Positions 8,840-17,161 of a DNA stretch of 64,000 nucleotides are shown piece by piece. The position numbers were made by a program, and so were the translations under genes. The notes under the pieces are model-generated. The model had not been told where the DNA came from. It made no database searches and was given only the letters and a program-made list of their open reading frames with translations. Each line of letters opens with the position of its first letter. The stretch's first letter is position 1. Source of the stretch: Streptomyces sp. NRRL F-5122. GTDB taxonomy: Bacteria > Actinomycetota > Actinomycetes > Streptomycetales > Streptomycetaceae. The stretch lies in assembly GCF_001507435.1 (NCBI RefSeq), contig NZ_LMWH01000240.1, forward strand, positions 1 through 64,000, in the 5' to 3' direction.

Positions 8840-9978
8840 TCGGCGAAGGAGCCGTCGGCGTGCCGCCAGACGGGGTTGCGCCAGGCGTGGCCGGACCGGT
8901 CGGCGGCCCGCACCGCGTCCTCGTCGACGGTGACGCCGAGTCCGGGCATTGCGGTGCGGTGCGCCTGGCCGTCGACGAAGCGGAAGGGCTCGGTGTCGAC
9001 CAGGTAGGACAGCAGATCGGCGTCCTTGTTGTAGTGGATGCCCCGGCTCTGCTCCTGGATCAGGAAGTTGGGTGTGGCGAAGGCGACCTGGAGGCTGGCG
9101 GCGAGCGCGATGGGGCCGAGCGGGCAGTGCGGCGCCAGATGGGCCCCGAAGGTCTCCGCCAGCGAGGCGATCCGGGTGACCTCCGAAATGCCGCCGGCGT
9201 GCGACAGGTCCGGCTGGGCCACGGCGACGCCCGCCGTCAGTGCGGGCAGGAAGTCGGCCCGCCCGTAGAGCCGTTCACCGGTGGCGAGCGGCACGGGCGA
9301 GGCGGAGACCAGGCCGGGCAGCAGATGCGCCTGGTCGGGCAGGACGGGTTCCTCCACGAACAGCGGGTGCAGCGGGGCTATCTCGTGCAGCACCCGGCGC
9401 GCGTTGGCGGCGGCGAAGCGACCGTGGAAGTCGACGGCGACGTCCCGCTGCGGGCCGAGGGCCTCCCGGGCGGCCGCAACCCGCTCGACGACGGCGGCCG
9501 TGTCGGCGGCGCTGCCGATCGGCGGGGTGCGTCCGGCGGCGTTCATCTTGACGGCGGTGAACCCGGCTTCGACCTGGGCGGTGACCTCCTCCTTGAGCCG
9601 CTGGGGCTCGTCGCCGCCGACCCAGGCGTACACCCGTACCGTGTCGCGGACCGGCCCACCGAGCAGGGTGTGCACCGGCACCCCGAGGGCGCGGCCCGCG
9701 ATGTCCCACAGTGCCTGGTCGATGCCGGCGACGGCGCTGGAGAGGACCGGGCCGCCGCGGTAGAAGCCGCCCTTGCTCAGCACCTGCCAGTGGTCCTGGA
9801 TACGCAAGGGGTCCTGGCCCACCAGGTACTCCGACAGCACCTCGACGGCCGACCGGACCACCTCGGCCCTGCCCTCCACCACCGGCTCGCCCCAGCCGAC
9901 GACGCCGTCGTCCGTCTCGATGCGGCAGAACAGCCAGCGGGGCGGGATGAGAAAGGTCTCGACGCGCGCGATCTTCAC
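8833..9978 (-). CDS. dgoD: D-galactonate dehydratase (mandelate racemase/enolase superfamily)
   Basis: A 381-residue enolase-superfamily enzyme that dehydrates D-galactonate to 2-keto-3-deoxygalactonate. It lines up with what I remember of E. coli DgoD over its whole length: PPRW near the N-terminus, GWGEPVVEGRA, GGFYRGGP, AGIDQALWDI, YAWVGGD, VDFHGR with metal-binding Asp, FVEEPV with the second metal Glu, a GER third ligand, LSHAGGI, LAPHCPLGPIALAA with the catalytic His, EQSRGIHYNK, and a WRNPVWRH..SFAEW C-terminus. This is the best-supported pathway assignment in the operon and fixes galactonate as the likely intermediate. Its ATG overlaps the stop of the regulator gene (ATGA), so regulator and enzyme are translationally coupled. 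Confidence 0.9.
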   Translation of the reverse strand: MKIARVETFLIPPRWLFCRIETDDGVVGWGEPVVEGRAEVVRSAVEVLSEYLVGQDPLRIQDHWQVLSKGGFYRGGPVLSSAVAGIDQALWDIAGRALGVPVHTLLGGPVRDTVRVYAWVGGDEPQRLKEEVTAQVEAGFTAVKMNAAGRTPPIGSAADTAAVVERVAAAREALGPQRDVAVDFHGRFAAANARRVLHEIAPLHPLFVEEPVLPDQAHLLPGLVSASPVPLATGERLYGRADFLPALTAGVAVAQPDLSHAGGISEVTRIASLAETFGAHLAPHCPLGPIALAASLQVAFATPNFLIQEQSRGIHYNKDADLLSYLVDTEPFRFVDGQAHRTAMPGLGVTVDEDAVRAADRSGHAWRNPVWRHADGSFAEW

Positions 9979-10736
9979 TGTGCCTGGCCGTCCTTCTGCT
10001 CGGGTGAACCGTCCGCGCCCTCGGGCACGTTCGGGCCGCTGACCTTGTCGAGATCGCGCGTCGCCTGGTCGAGCAGGGCGCGCATGGCGCGTTCCGCGGC
10101 GTCCGGGTCCCGGTCGCGCACGGCGTCGAGGACGGCGCGGTGGCTGGGGACCGGGTCCTCGCTGTGCGGGGCGCTGTGCACAAGCTGGTCGCGCTGGGCG
10201 AGGCCCGACTCGATGACCATCTCCATGCGTTCCAGCAGTTCGTTGTGGGTGGCCGCGAGGAGCGCCCGGTGGAAGGCGAGGTCGGCCTCGACGGCGTGGT
10301 TGGCACCGCTCACCTCGCCCATGGCGGTCAGTGCCGCCGCCAGGGCCTCCAGGTCGTCGTCGGTGCGGCGGGCGGCGGCGAGCCGCACGGCGGCGGGTTC
10401 GATGATGCCGCGGACCTCGCCGAGGTTGCGCAGCAGCGCCAGGTCGGCGCCGGTGCCGCTGCTCTCGGAGAACTGCCAGCGCAGCACGTCGGCGTCGAGC
10501 AGGTTCCAGTCCGAGCGGGGCCGGACGAAGGTGCCGCGCTTCTGCCGGGCGTCGACCATGCCCTTGGCCGCGAGCACCTTGAGCGATTCGCGCAGGGCCG
10601 TCAGGCTGACGTCCAGCTCGCTCTGCAGAGCCGCCATGTCGAGCGTCGCTCCCTCGGGGATCTCGCCGCTGAGCACCCGGCGAGCGAGGGTCTCCACGGT
10701 CTGGCCGTGCACTCCGCGGCGCGCGTATGGCGTCAT
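9975..10736 (-). CDS. FadR-type GntR regulator of the galactose operon (DgoR-like)
   Basis: A 253-residue GntR-family repressor with an N-terminal winged helix (about residues 10-75; the LDVSLTALRESLKVLAAKGM segment is the recognition helix region) and a C-terminal FCD effector domain (about 90-230) with the metal/ligand His residues in DLAFHRALLAATHN and SHRAVLDAV. FadR-type GntR proteins encoded beside dgo genes are repressed or released by galactonate or its keto-deoxy derivative, so that is the likely effector here. ATG 10736 is chosen because GAAAGG precedes it. It sits inside the operon rather than at its head, and it is the only sugar-type repressor gene in this region, making it the candidate reader of the AT-rich operators at 16914 and 19391. 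Confidence 0.85.
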   Translation of the reverse strand: MTPYARRGVHGQTVETLARRVLSGEIPEGATLDMAALQSELDVSLTALRESLKVLAAKGMVDARQKRGTFVRPRSDWNLLDADVLRWQFSESSGTGADLALLRNLGEVRGIIEPAAVRLAAARRTDDDLEALAAALTAMGEVSGANHAVEADLAFHRALLAATHNELLERMEMVIESGLAQRDQLVHSAPHSEDPVPSHRAVLDAVRDRDPDAAERAMRALLDQATRDLDKVSGPNVPEGADGSPEQKDGQAQ

Positions 10737-10785
10737 GTGTTTGCCTTTCTTGCTGTTCGGTCGGTGGCCGGTGCGTCCGGTTCCG

Positions 10786-11544
10786 TCAGGCCGAGGCCTT
10801 GGTGACGCTCCAGCCGCCGTCCACGAGCAGGCTCGATCCGGTGATGTAGGAGGCTTCGTCGGCGGCGAGGAAGGCGACGGCGGCGGCGACCTCCTCGGGG
10901 GTGCCGAAGCGGCGGGCCGCGGTCTCGGCGACGCTCGATTCGCGGTCGGCCTCCGGGACACGGTCCCAGGCGGCGGTCAGGATCGGTCCCGGCAGCACCG
11001 CGTTGACGCGTACGTCCGGGCCGTACTCGACGGCGAGTTGACCGCACAGCGACAGCAGTGCGCCCTTGCTGGCCGCGTACGCCGGGTGGCCGGGGATGCC
11101 CCGGTGGGCGTGCACCGAGGAGACGAGCACCACGGCCCCGCCGTGCTCGCGCAGATCCGGCAGGGCGGCCCTGACGCCGAGGAAGGCACCGGTGAGGTTG
11201 ACCGAGAGCTGCCGCTCCCAAGAGGCCAGGCTGGTCTCGTGTGCCGGTGCGACGACCACCGTGTACGCGTTGCTGACCAGGACGTCCACGGGCCCCAAGC
11301 CGTGCGCGGTGGTGATCACCCGCTGCCAGTCGTCCTCGCTCGCGACGTCGGCGGCGACGAAGAGGGCCCGGGCCCCGTCCTTGCGCAGCCGCTCGGCGGT
11401 CTCCTCGCCGCGCTCGGCGGCGATGTCGACGAGGACGACGGCCGCGCCCTCAGCGGCGAGGCGTGCCGCGGAGGCCGCGCCGATGCCCGACGCGGCACCC
11501 GTGACCACGGCGACGCGGTTGGTGAAGCGGGCGGCTGGATTCAT
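10786..11544 (-). CDS. SDR-family dehydrogenase, probable galactose 1-dehydrogenase
   Basis: A 252-residue classical short-chain dehydrogenase: TGAASGIG cofactor loop at the N-terminus, the Asp after the second strand (VLVDIA) favouring NAD over NADP, a VSNAY variant of the usual NNAG motif, a serine in VLVSSVH, the YAASK catalytic Tyr/Lys pair and a GGW C-terminal signature. In this operon it would oxidise D-galactose to D-galactono-lactone, the first step of the De Ley-Doudoroff route. SDRs are versatile, so this rests on neighbours. A strong AGGAGAAG ribosome site precedes ATG 11544, and the gene lies 56 bases downstream of the GH36 alpha-galactosidase that liberates galactose. Confidence 0.8.
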   Translation of the reverse strand: MNPAARFTNRVAVVTGAASGIGAASAARLAAEGAAVVLVDIAAERGEETAERLRKDGARALFVAADVASEDDWQRVITTAHGLGPVDVLVSNAYTVVVAPAHETSLASWERQLSVNLTGAFLGVRAALPDLREHGGAVVLVSSVHAHRGIPGHPAYAASKGALLSLCGQLAVEYGPDVRVNAVLPGPILTAAWDRVPEADRESSVAETAARRFGTPEEVAAAVAFLAADEASYITGSSLLVDGGWSVTKASA

Positions 11545-11600
11545 GGGGTGGATCTTCTCCTGTTCGAGAGGCCGGTGGGGTGCAGATTCTTCCGCTGTCG

Positions 11601-13712
11601 TCACTGACGGGCCAGAACGGCCAACTCCGCGTCGTGCTCGGCGGTCCACGCGAACGGCAGGCCCGTATGGATCAGATACGCGCCGCTGTAACGGGTGTTG
11701 GTCACGGTGTCGGTGTAGACGGCGTCCGGGGCGAGGTCCCGCAACCGCAGGCGGGCGGGCCGTCCGGGCAAGAGGGGCGCGCCGTCCAGCGGGCCGGTGT
11801 TCCAGGCCGTCACCACCACACGGTCGCCGCCCGTTTCCTCGAACTGGACACCGCATGTCGGGTCGGCGGGGCTGCCCAGCAGATGGACCTCGCCGTGGTG
11901 GACCACGTCCCGGATCTCCTTGTAGCAGGCGATCCAGCGCGCGGCTTCGGCACGCTGCTCCGGTGTCCAGTGGCGGATGTCGGCGCCGATTCCCAGTACG
12001 CCCGCCATGGAGTTGACGAAGCGGAAGGCCAGCGAGCGCGGCCGGGGGTCGAAGACGCCGGGGGCGTCGGTGACCCATGAGCTCATCGTGTGCGGGGCGT
12101 GCGCGTGGAGGTAGCCGTACTGGGTGCGCAGCCGGTCCATGGGCGCGGTGTTGTCGCTGGGCCACACCACGTCGGTGCGGGCGATGGTGGCGTGCTCGAC
12201 GCGCGCGCCGCCGCCGGCGCAGCCCTCGACCGTGACGTGCGGGTGGGCCGTGCGCAGATGGTCCAGGACGCGGAGGTAGCCGGCGACGTGCGCGGCGTCG
12301 AGGTCCTGCCGCTCCGCGTCGGGGCCCGCCGGGTGGCCGGGGCGGCCGCGTTCGGTGGGCGGCCGGTTCATGTCCCACTTGAGGTAGCCGATGGCGTGCG
12401 AGCCGAGCAGCCGGTCGAGGGTGGCGATGACGAAGTCCTGGACGTCCTCACGGCCGAGGTCGAGCAGGAGCTGGTTACGCACGAGCGTGGCCGGGCGGCC
12501 GTCGATCCGGTAGACCCAGTCGGGGTGTTCGGCGTAGAGCTTCGAGCGGGGGCTGATGCCCTCGGGCTCGACCCACAGCCCGAAGTCCATGCCGAGAGCG
12601 CGGACGTCCTCGATGAACCGGTTGAATCCGCCGGGGAATTCGGCCGGGTCGGGGTCCCAGTCGCCGAGGCCGCCGGTGTCGTCGGGGCGCCCGGTGAACC
12701 AGCCGTCGTCGACGACGAAGAGTTCGGCGCCGAGCTCGGCGGCGACCTTGGCGAGCTCCAGCTGGTCTTGGGCGTCGACGTCGAAGCCGGTGGCCTCCCA
12801 GGAGTTGTAGAGGACCTTGCGCGGCCGGTCGATGCGCTCGCCGGTCAGGTGCCGCTCGTAGCGGTGCCAGACGCGGGCCAGGCCGTCGAGACCGTCCGGG
12901 CTGAAGGCGCAGGCCAGACGGGGCGTGACAAGCGTGGTGCCGGGGGCCAGCCGGACGGCCCCTTCGTGGGGCACGCGGCCGGCCCGTACACGCACCGCGC
13001 CGCCGGGCTCGGCATCGGCGGTGATCCGCCAGTTGCCGGACCACTCCAGCGCGATGCCGTAGGTGGGGGTGGCTCCCTCGGCGGGGGCGGCGGCGTCCTG
13101 GATCGCGAGCCAGGGGTGGTAGGCGTGGCCCGCCGAGCCCTGGGTACTCTCCATCTCGAACCGTCCGCGCTCCAGTTCCACGTCCTTGAGCTGGAACTCC
13201 TGCGACCACTGGCCGGCCAGATACGTCAGCCGCGCGCCGCCCTGGACGGGCACGTTGACCGCGGCGGAGTCGAAGCGTTCCAGGCGCACCCCGTCGTCAC
13301 CGGTGCAGGTGAGCTCCGTCCAGCGCAGGACGACGTCGGTACCGGGCACCGTCTCGTAGCACAGGGTGGTGTGCAGCCCGATGAGGTCGTCGGCGAACTC
13401 CAGGCGCAGCGCACGGTCGCCGTCCTGCGTGGCACCGGTGAACCGCCACCAGCTGCCGCGGTCGCCGCCGGGGCGGGCGGCGACCAGGTCGGCACCGGTG
13501 AACGGCCGCAGCCCGTACGGGATGTACTCGGCCGGCGCGGCGTCGGCGGGGGTGATGAAGTGGGTGCGGCGCGACCACTCCATGGGCGACGGTCCGTCCT
13601 CGGCGCCGTGCGGCCCCCAGGCGGCGAGTTCGGCCCAGCGTCCGTCGCCCCCGAGGGCGACGGCGTAGGTGGTGGTGTCGGTGCGCAGCAGCCACCGGTC
13701 GGGCGCGGTCAC
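11601..13712 (-). CDS. Alpha-galactosidase, glycoside hydrolase family 36
   Basis: A 703-residue cytoplasmic GH36 enzyme releasing galactose from melibiose, raffinose-type sugars or galactosylglycerol after import. The central barrel carries the nucleophile in KWDMNR (Asp447) and the acid/base in WPSDNTA (Asp520), both classic GH36 motifs. An N-terminal beta-sandwich (about 1-300) and a C-terminal beta domain complete the family layout, and total length is normal. No signal peptide is present, in contrast to the secreted GH27 enzyme encoded upstream. The start is a GTG whose bases overlap the permease stop (GTGA), so it is coupled to the ABC transporter genes and clearly belongs to the same transcript. 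The RWLLRTDTTTYAVAL opening follows directly. Confidence 0.92.
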   Translation of the reverse strand: MTAPDRWLLRTDTTTYAVALGGDGRWAELAAWGPHGAEDGPSPMEWSRRTHFITPADAAPAEYIPYGLRPFTGADLVAARPGGDRGSWWRFTGATQDGDRALRLEFADDLIGLHTTLCYETVPGTDVVLRWTELTCTGDDGVRLERFDSAAVNVPVQGGARLTYLAGQWSQEFQLKDVELERGRFEMESTQGSAGHAYHPWLAIQDAAAPAEGATPTYGIALEWSGNWRITADAEPGGAVRVRAGRVPHEGAVRLAPGTTLVTPRLACAFSPDGLDGLARVWHRYERHLTGERIDRPRKVLYNSWEATGFDVDAQDQLELAKVAAELGAELFVVDDGWFTGRPDDTGGLGDWDPDPAEFPGGFNRFIEDVRALGMDFGLWVEPEGISPRSKLYAEHPDWVYRIDGRPATLVRNQLLLDLGREDVQDFVIATLDRLLGSHAIGYLKWDMNRPPTERGRPGHPAGPDAERQDLDAAHVAGYLRVLDHLRTAHPHVTVEGCAGGGARVEHATIARTDVVWPSDNTAPMDRLRTQYGYLHAHAPHTMSSWVTDAPGVFDPRPRSLAFRFVNSMAGVLGIGADIRHWTPEQRAEAARWIACYKEIRDVVHHGEVHLLGSPADPTCGVQFEETGGDRVVVTAWNTGPLDGAPLLPGRPARLRLRDLAPDAVYTDTVTNTRYSGAYLIHTGLPFAWTAEHDAELAVLARQ

Positions 13713-14623
13713 TTCACGGCTCCGAGGTTCAGTCCGGCCACGAAGTGGCGCTGGAAGCGGAGGAAGACGGCCACCGTCGGGGCGGCGGCGATCACCGAAC
13801 CGGCCGCGATGACGTTCCACATGGACACGTACTGGCCCTGCAGTCCGATCAGCGAGGCGGTGATGGGCATCTGGCTGTCGGTGCGCAGCACCGTGATGGC
13901 CCACAGCAGGTCGTTGAAGATCCAGGTGAACGACAGGGCGGTCAGCGCGGCCAGCGCCGGGCGGGCCAGCGGCAGGATGATCCGCCAGTAGATCTGCCAC
14001 GGGCCCGCGCCGTCGATGACGGCGGCCTGCTGGATCTCACCGGGGATCGACCGCATGAAGCCGTGCAGGACGAACACGTAGAAGCCGACGCCGAAGCCGA
14101 CCTGCACCCCGATCAGGGCGTACAACTGGTCGTAGATGCCGAGCACTTCGCTCAGCTTGGACACCGGGATCAGCAGGATCTGCGGGGGCAGCAGGTTGCC
14201 GCCCAGCATGAGCAGCAGCAGGACACGCCTGAAGGGCATGTCGTAGCGGCTGAGCGCGAAGGCCGCCATGGAGGCGAGGCCGAGCGACAGTGCCACGGTG
14301 GGGATGGTGACCAGCATGCTGTTGATGAGGGCGCGCTGCTGGCCGCCGTCCACCCACGCCTGGCGGAAGCTGTCGAAGGTGAACGAGTGCGGCCAGCTGC
14401 CCACTCCGTGCGCGGCGATGTCGTCGAACGTCCGGGTGCTGGTGATGAGCACGAGGACGATCGGCAGCAGCCACAGTGCGGACAGCAGGCTCGCGGTGAG
14501 GTGGAAGCCGGTGGTGCGCAGCTTGCGGCTGTGCAGCCAGGAGCGGCGGGGCGCCGCGACCTCGGCGGGGCCGGCCTTGCTCTCGGTGTCCTCGCTGTGC
14601 GCGGTGGCGTGGGTGGCGGTCAT
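13709..14623 (-). CDS. ABC sugar transporter permease (MalG-like)
   Basis: A 304-residue inner-membrane permease of the CUT1 carbohydrate ABC family. Six hydrophobic segments are visible, and the EAA loop that docks on the ATPase is in the IQQAAVIDGAGPWQIYWRII region with the conserved Gly. The N-terminal 35 residues are a charged, probably disordered cytoplasmic tail. Its ATG shares one base with the stop of the partner permease (TGATG), and its own stop overlaps the GH36 start. No ATP-binding subunit is encoded in the window. Streptomyces CUT1 systems usually share the multitask ATPase MsiK, so that is the likely energiser. Substrate: an alpha-galactoside or galactose, by context. Confidence 0.9.
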   Translation of the reverse strand: MTATHATAHSEDTESKAGPAEVAAPRRSWLHSRKLRTTGFHLTASLLSALWLLPIVLVLITSTRTFDDIAAHGVGSWPHSFTFDSFRQAWVDGGQQRALINSMLVTIPTVALSLGLASMAAFALSRYDMPFRRVLLLLMLGGNLLPPQILLIPVSKLSEVLGIYDQLYALIGVQVGFGVGFYVFVLHGFMRSIPGEIQQAAVIDGAGPWQIYWRIILPLARPALAALTALSFTWIFNDLLWAITVLRTDSQMPITASLIGLQGQYVSMWNVIAAGSVIAAAPTVAVFLRFQRHFVAGLNLGAVK

Positions 14624-15519
14624 CAGTCGGCCTCCCGGAAGGCGCGCACGAGGTAGCTCACGATGACGCCGAAGGCCAGCACGAAGATGACGACGGCGAG
14701 TGCGGAGCCGTATCCCAGCCGCAGGGACTGGAACGCGGTGGAGTACATGTAGGTGCTCAGCAGTTCGGAGGAGTGGTAGGGGCCGCCGCGGGTGAGCGCC
14801 CACACCACGTCGAACGAGCGCAGCGAGTCGATGACGATCACCGACAGGACGACGGCGTTGACGCTGCGCAGCTGTGGCAGTGTGACGTACCGGAACTGCT
14901 GCCAACGGGAGGCGCCGTCGACCTTGGCCGCCTCGTAGAGGGCGGGGTCGATGCCCTTGAGGCCGGCCAGGTACAGCACCATCACATAGCCGACCTGGCG
15001 CCACAGCGCGGGCACGATCACCGCGTAGAAGGCGGTGTCCTGGTCGGCGAGCCAGGCGTGCTTCCAGCCGCCGAGACCGATGGCCTCCAGCACGTTGTTG
15101 ATCAGGCCGTCCGGCTGGTACATGGCCTGCCACACCAGCGCGGTCGCGACCAGTGAGAAGACCACCGGCAGGAACAGCGCCGCCCGGTAGAACCCGATGC
15201 CGCGCCGCTCCTTCTGGAGCAGCATCGCGGCACCGAGCCCGAGTGCGGCGGAGAGCCCGCCGAAGAGCAGCAGCCACAGCACCGTGTTGATCGCGGCGGT
15301 GCGGAAGACCGCGTCGTGCACCATCTCGCTGTAGTTGCCGAGGCCGACGAACTTCGGGGCGGCCAGGCCGTCCCAGGACGTCAGGGAGAGGTAGAAGCCC
15401 TGGAGCGCCGGCCAGAAGACCCAGAACGCCTCGGCGAGCAGCGGGATGAGAACGAAGGCCAGGACCACGGGGGGCACCCGCGTGGCCCTGGACCGTCGTG
15501 TGGAGCCGATCAGCGCCAT
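14623..15519 (-). CDS. ABC sugar transporter permease (MalF-like)
   Basis: A 298-residue CUT1-family permease with six hydrophobic segments. The first large periplasmic loop follows YLSLTSWDGL and GLGNYSEMV, typical of MalF/UgpA-like proteins. The EAA ATPase-docking loop is at LYEAAKVDGASRWQQFRYVT. The start is 2 bases after the stop of the binding-protein gene. It forms the heterodimeric pore with the next permease and receives sugar from the lipoprotein encoded just upstream. Confidence 0.9.
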   Translation of the reverse strand: MALIGSTRRSRATRVPPVVLAFVLIPLLAEAFWVFWPALQGFYLSLTSWDGLAAPKFVGLGNYSEMVHDAVFRTAAINTVLWLLLFGGLSAALGLGAAMLLQKERRGIGFYRAALFLPVVFSLVATALVWQAMYQPDGLINNVLEAIGLGGWKHAWLADQDTAFYAVIVPALWRQVGYVMVLYLAGLKGIDPALYEAAKVDGASRWQQFRYVTLPQLRSVNAVVLSVIVIDSLRSFDVVWALTRGGPYHSSELLSTYMYSTAFQSLRLGYGSALAVVIFVLAFGVIVSYLVRAFREAD

Positions 15520-15521
15520 TG

Positions 15522-16814
15522 TCACTGGCTCCAGATCTTCTGTGCGCTGCGCTGCCACGTGGTGAGGATCGAGCCGATCTCCTTGGGCTTGGCCAGGTAG
15601 TGCACCAGCGCCGTGTCGGCGGTCGGCTGGAGGGCGTCGCTGGAGTCGCGGTTGAAGAACTGGGTGATCTCGGCGGCGCTCTCGACGAGCTTGCGGCCCT
15701 TGGCGACGAGCGGGGTGCCGGCGTCCTTGGCGTCGGGGTGGGTGGGCAGCACGGTGCCCGAGGAGCTCTTGATGTACAGCTCCTGCGACTCGGCGGTGGC
15801 CAGGTAGCGCAGCAACTCCTTGACGCCGTCGGCGCGCTTGGTGCGGGCGCTGGCGAAGTAGCCGTCGGTGGGCGCCTCCTCGGCGACCGGCACCTTGGGG
15901 TCGATGATGGGGAACTGGAAGAAGTCCAGGTCGCCCAGTGCGTCCTTGGGTGCGGCGTCGGCGAAGAAGGTACCGATGAGCATCATGCCTGTACGACCCT
16001 GGAGGAGGGCGGTGGTGGCGTCCTGGAAGGGGATCGCCGTGCCGTTGGGGTCGAAGTAGGGGCGGGCCTCGTCCCACTTGTCGAAGACCTTGCGGACCTC
16101 GGGGTCGTCGAACCGGTGCTTCCCGGCGAGGAGTTCGCGGTGGTACGTGGCACCGTTGACGCGAATGTTGAGGTAGTCGAACCATGCGGAGGCGACCCAC
16201 GGGGTGTCGCCGCCCGCGCCGAGGCCGATCGGGGCGACGCCCTTGCTCTTGAGCTTGTCGCACAGGTCGAGGAACTCGTCCCAGGTCTTGGGCTCCTGCA
16301 CGCCCCACTTCGCGAAGTTGGACTTGCGGTAGAACATGCCCCACCAGTAGTAGCTGGTGGGCACGAAGACCTTCTTGCCGCTGGAGGCCGAGGTGCACAG
16401 CTTCTTGAGCGCGTCGGAGTAGCCGGCGAGCTCGGGCTTCGTCCAGATGTCGTCGAGCTCGAGGAGCAGGTCCTTCTTCGCGTACGACTCGGCGACGGAA
16501 CCGGGGTACCAGGTGTAGGCGTCCGGCGGGTTGGCCGACGTGAGGTAGGTCGGCAGCTGCGTGCGGAAGGTCTCCGACGCGACGGTGTTGAGCTGCGCCT
16601 TGGTGTCGCCGCGCTTGCCGAAGGCGGCGACGATCTGCTCCATCGCGGTCTTGGCCTGCGGCGAGGAGAGGTTCGACTGCAGGGTCACGGGGCCGCCGGA
16701 CTTTCCTCTGGAGGCGGACGGGCTCTGGGTGACGCAGCTGCTGAGCAGCGCGCCGGCGCCGACTGCGCCCGTTCCTATGAGGAATCTGCGGCGGGTGGCG
16801 TTGAAGGCGGTCAT
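15522..16814 (-). CDS. Extracellular sugar-binding lipoprotein of the ABC transporter
   Basis: A 430-residue family 1 solute-binding protein, first gene of the operon. The N-terminus combines a twin-arginine-like patch (TRRRFLIG, residues 7-14) with a lipobox LLSSC, giving Cys27 as the lipidated residue, so it is probably exported by Tat and anchored on the outer face of the membrane. Aromatic residues suited to sugar stacking are plentiful (TWYPG, SYYWWGMFY, ASAWFDYLN). The MalE-like fold spans about 45-430. It captures the alpha-galactoside produced or trimmed by the secreted GH27 enzyme. A good AAGGGAG ribosome site precedes ATG 16814. About 100 bases upstream lies the AT-rich operator. 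Confidence 0.9.
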   Translation of the reverse strand: MTAFNATRRRFLIGTGAVGAGALLSSCVTQSPSASRGKSGGPVTLQSNLSSPQAKTAMEQIVAAFGKRGDTKAQLNTVASETFRTQLPTYLTSANPPDAYTWYPGSVAESYAKKDLLLELDDIWTKPELAGYSDALKKLCTSASSGKKVFVPTSYYWWGMFYRKSNFAKWGVQEPKTWDEFLDLCDKLKSKGVAPIGLGAGGDTPWVASAWFDYLNIRVNGATYHRELLAGKHRFDDPEVRKVFDKWDEARPYFDPNGTAIPFQDATTALLQGRTGMMLIGTFFADAAPKDALGDLDFFQFPIIDPKVPVAEEAPTDGYFASARTKRADGVKELLRYLATAESQELYIKSSSGTVLPTHPDAKDAGTPLVAKGRKLVESAAEITQFFNRDSSDALQPTADTALVHYLAKPKEIGSILTTWQRSAQKIWSQ

Positions 16815-16913
16815 CTGTGCACTCCCTTGGTGCCCACGGAACGGAGCTTGAGGCCCCCTGACGGCCCGGCTCCGGGCGCGGCAGGCACAGCCTGGCGCAG
16901 TGGTCAGGGGGCC

Positions 16914-16938
16914 GTCAAGATTAATTACTAATTTATTT
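16914..16938 (-). promoter_or_regulatory. AT-rich operator and -35 box ahead of the galactose operon
   Basis: Read on the minus strand, AATTAGTAATT (an inverted repeat with 4-base arms around AGT) is followed directly by AATCTTGACG, where TTGACG can be a -35 box. An 18-base spacer then leads to CAGGCT as a weak -10. The same element recurs at 19391-19416 ahead of the secreted alpha-galactosidase, with 18 of 20 bases identical over 16914-16933. Such A/T density is exceptional here. The binder is unknown; the FadR-type regulator in the operon is the first candidate, a ROK or LacI protein elsewhere the alternative. Confidence 0.65.
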
Positions 16939-17020
16939 TCGGAGAGTGTGCCCCCAGGGCCGGAGAAGACCCCGAGGCACACCTGTCACTGCCGGGCGAT
17001 GCCGGGTCGAGCGGTCGTAC

Positions 17021-17153
17021 GGTGATGCGGTCTTGCGGTGATGCGGTCTTGCGGTAGGCGGGTCGACGCAGGTGGAGCGGGTCGACGCAGGTGGAACAGG
17101 GTGGAACAGGGTGGAACGGGTTGACGCGGGTGGAACAGGGTGGAGCGGTTGGG
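17021..17153. repeat. Short tandem repeats between GH27 gene and operon promoter
   Basis: Two perfect 16-base copies (GGTGATGCGGTCTTGC) run from 17021 to 17052. They are followed by two near-copies of an 18-base unit beginning GGGTCGACGCAGGTGGA (17059-17095) and several copies or variants of a 10-base unit GGGTGGAACA to about 17153. The array lies immediately after the stop codon of the GH27 gene. It resembles a slippage-generated minisatellite rather than a regulatory array. Confidence 0.75.
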
Positions 17154-17161
17154 CGCCGAGC

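Noticed and set aside
8860..11607. 915-codon plus-strand frame across the galactonate dehydratase, regulator and SDR genes
   Set aside because: The product is repetitive in G, R, V, has no recognisable domain and opposes three well-supported genes.
12090..13991. 633-codon plus-strand frame opposite the GH36 gene
   Set aside because: Antisense shadow of a gene with visible catalytic residues.
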